From DATGKG01 sp963783145 (GTDB lineage: Bacteria; Desulfobacterota; Binatia; Binatales; Binataceae): a DNA stretch of 64,000 bases. The position numbers were made by a program, and so were the translations under genes. Below are positions 62,805 through 64,000 of this stretch, in pieces. The DNA is taken from the NCBI GenBank assembly GCA_963783145.1, contig CAWAMM010000005.1, positions 124,001-188,000 of the forward strand. Reading direction: 5' to 3'. The notes under the pieces were generated by a model that saw only the letters and a list, made by a program, of their open reading frames with translations, was not told where the DNA came from and ran no database searches. Position 1 is the first letter of the stretch. Each line of letters starts with the position of its first letter.

Positions 62805-63900
62805 CTACTCGCGGCGCACTAATCCGGTGATTCCCGCGATGAACATCGAGGTGAAAAACCATCCGAGCAGAATATGCGCCCACAGATAGCATCGTAAGAA
62901 ACGGCCGAGCCATGGGGGACTTGGGATCGGAACCTCGGAAAACGGGCTGACGAGCGCAATCGGCCACGCGTTTGGATTAGGCATCCAATGTTTCGCCATA
63001 TGGAGGTCGACCAGCGGCAGGAAGTTTTCCAGCGAGTAAATGAATGGGTTAAACGGGTGGACGTGCCAAATCGGGGGCTTTGTCTCGAGCGGAGTCACCA
63101 CGTGGGCATTGTAGCCCCACCCGAACAGGATGGAGCCGAGAATCACGAAGAACGCGATGTACCAGAGCGCCCGCAGCGGGGTGTATCCATAGCCGACTGT
63201 TGCCCGCAGGATCCGGCTCGCGACTCGCTGTGGCGCGCTGAGGCCGCCGTATTTGAGTCGGGAGTCCTCCATCGCGATGAGGACTTTGCGCGCGCCCGCG
63301 TCATCCCCGGCCTCGCGCAGCACTTTGGCGAGCTGGCGGTAGGGTTGGGGAATGAAGCCATCCGGTTGCCTCGCGAGCCACTCCAGGCGTTTCTTCGCGC
63401 TGGTCGGCCCCGCGCCAATTCTTGCGTAAGCTGAATCCGTCGAGTGAGTAGGTTTCCCTTTTTCGGCCAGCTCTGCTCTTCGTCGACCATCGGTCCGACC
63501 GATGCGTGACTGCAGAGACAGACGCACTGGAATGTCTCGCGCCGATGCCGGTCCAGAAGAACGCCTGTTTCACGGTTGCGCTTTCCAAGATTCACACTTG
63601 CTCGCGACTCCGAATTGAGCGCCTGCCGGCGTCGATCTGCCCCTCGACTTCGGCCCCCACAAATCGCACCTCACCGTCTACCTTAAATCCATTCCGAAGA
63701 AAGACCGCGTGCCCGACCTCGATGCCGTCAGCAGCGATTGCCATGCCATCCTTCTTCAGGAAAGTTCCGCCACTGCAATTCAAGTCTCCGCCAATGCGGG
63801 CCCGACGAAGCTGACCTCTCCCTCCGCGTGAAACCCATCGCGCAAGAAAACGGATCCAGCTTACCGAAACGCGGTCGGCCTTCAGTCCCGGAATGCGAGT
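62805..63900 (-). pseudogene. frameshifted repeat-containing membrane protein
   Basis: The minus strand encodes a degraded member of a family with repeated beta-helix-like units (motif GEVRFVGAEVEGQIDA and GGDLNCSGGTF, 63.59-63.9 kb), then SATVKQAFFWTGIG, VDEEQSWPKKGN, YSLDGFS, and finally RLEWLARQPDGFIPQPYRQL with three C-terminal membrane helices. These consecutive family segments lie in at least three different reading frames, so several indels have occurred. The last 62805-63527 part remains open (up to 240 codons) and might be expressed as a truncated membrane protein. The gene may continue past the window end. Confidence 0.75.
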
Positions 63901-64000
63901 GCCCGGAAGATCAGCAAAATGATCCTAGCGTCACTCAGAACCAGCGAGGCACTTGAAAATTGCACAACTCAAAGGATGAGTCGAAAAGGGACATCTATCC

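Overview
The window is GC-rich chromosomal DNA from a diderm bacterium. LptB, a type II secretin (GspD), RlpA and several lipoproteins indicate an outer membrane. The gene content is dominated by CoA-linked catabolism: four acyl-CoA dehydrogenase-type or crotonase genes next to a split acyl-CoA mutase, a family III CoA-transferase, methylmalonate-semialdehyde dehydrogenase, BKACE, a Baeyer-Villiger-type monooxygenase, an F420-type LLM oxidoreductase and benzoyl-CoA epoxidation genes. From memory this profile resembles uncultivated Binatota/Desulfobacterota-like soil lineages. No marker gene here proves that placement, and other GC-rich soil phyla remain possible.

Layout. 0-9 kb: enoyl-CoA hydratase, a heterodimer-type ABC exporter pair behind a small secreted protein, a TetR-FAD oxidoreductase operon with a visible operator, a phosphatase and a methyltransferase. 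9.2-14.5 kb: a minus-strand operon of crotonase, acyl-CoA dehydrogenase, mutase alpha, mutase beta and acyl-CoA dehydrogenase. 14.9-20.9 kb: glpX, then an alanine-type aminotransferase, homoserine dehydrogenase, threonine synthase and an ApgM-like protein that is probably the homoserine kinase. 21-30 kb: HigBA, an MFS gene behind a leader peptide plus terminator hairpin (attenuator-like), an AarF kinase, an acyl-CoA dehydrogenase, an IMPase, tRNA-Arg(CCG), a frameshifted DUF6883 gene with its DUF4926 partner, and a GNAT/ribbon-helix-helix toxin-antitoxin pair.

30-38 kb: methyltransferase, MFS transporter, 5'-3' exonuclease, BVMO and mmsA. 37.8-38.6 kb is a gene-free array of composite hairpin repeats; related units recur at 48.6 and 49.7 kb, with a partial inverted copy at 58.4 kb. 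38.6-49.6 kb: PhyH dioxygenase and LLM oxidoreductase on the plus strand, then a long minus-strand run of BKACE, APH-like kinase, cystathionine beta-lyase, boxR, boxC, boxB, an NTF2-like protein and a CaiB CoA-transferase. The boxR-boxC-boxB core would convert benzoyl-CoA aerobically under benzoyl-CoA control; boxA is not in the window.

49.8-58.1 kb: hydrolase, Gly-rich lipoprotein, lptB, rlpA-like, GST, methyltransferase and a secretin with a long Gly-rich insert. 58.2-64 kb looks accessory: hypothetical membrane proteins, a 55-residue CxxC protein, an IS1595-family transposase, a MITE-like inverted repeat, a lipoprotein, and a multiply frameshifted membrane-protein pseudogene running to the window edge. 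No rRNA, CRISPR array or prophage was seen.
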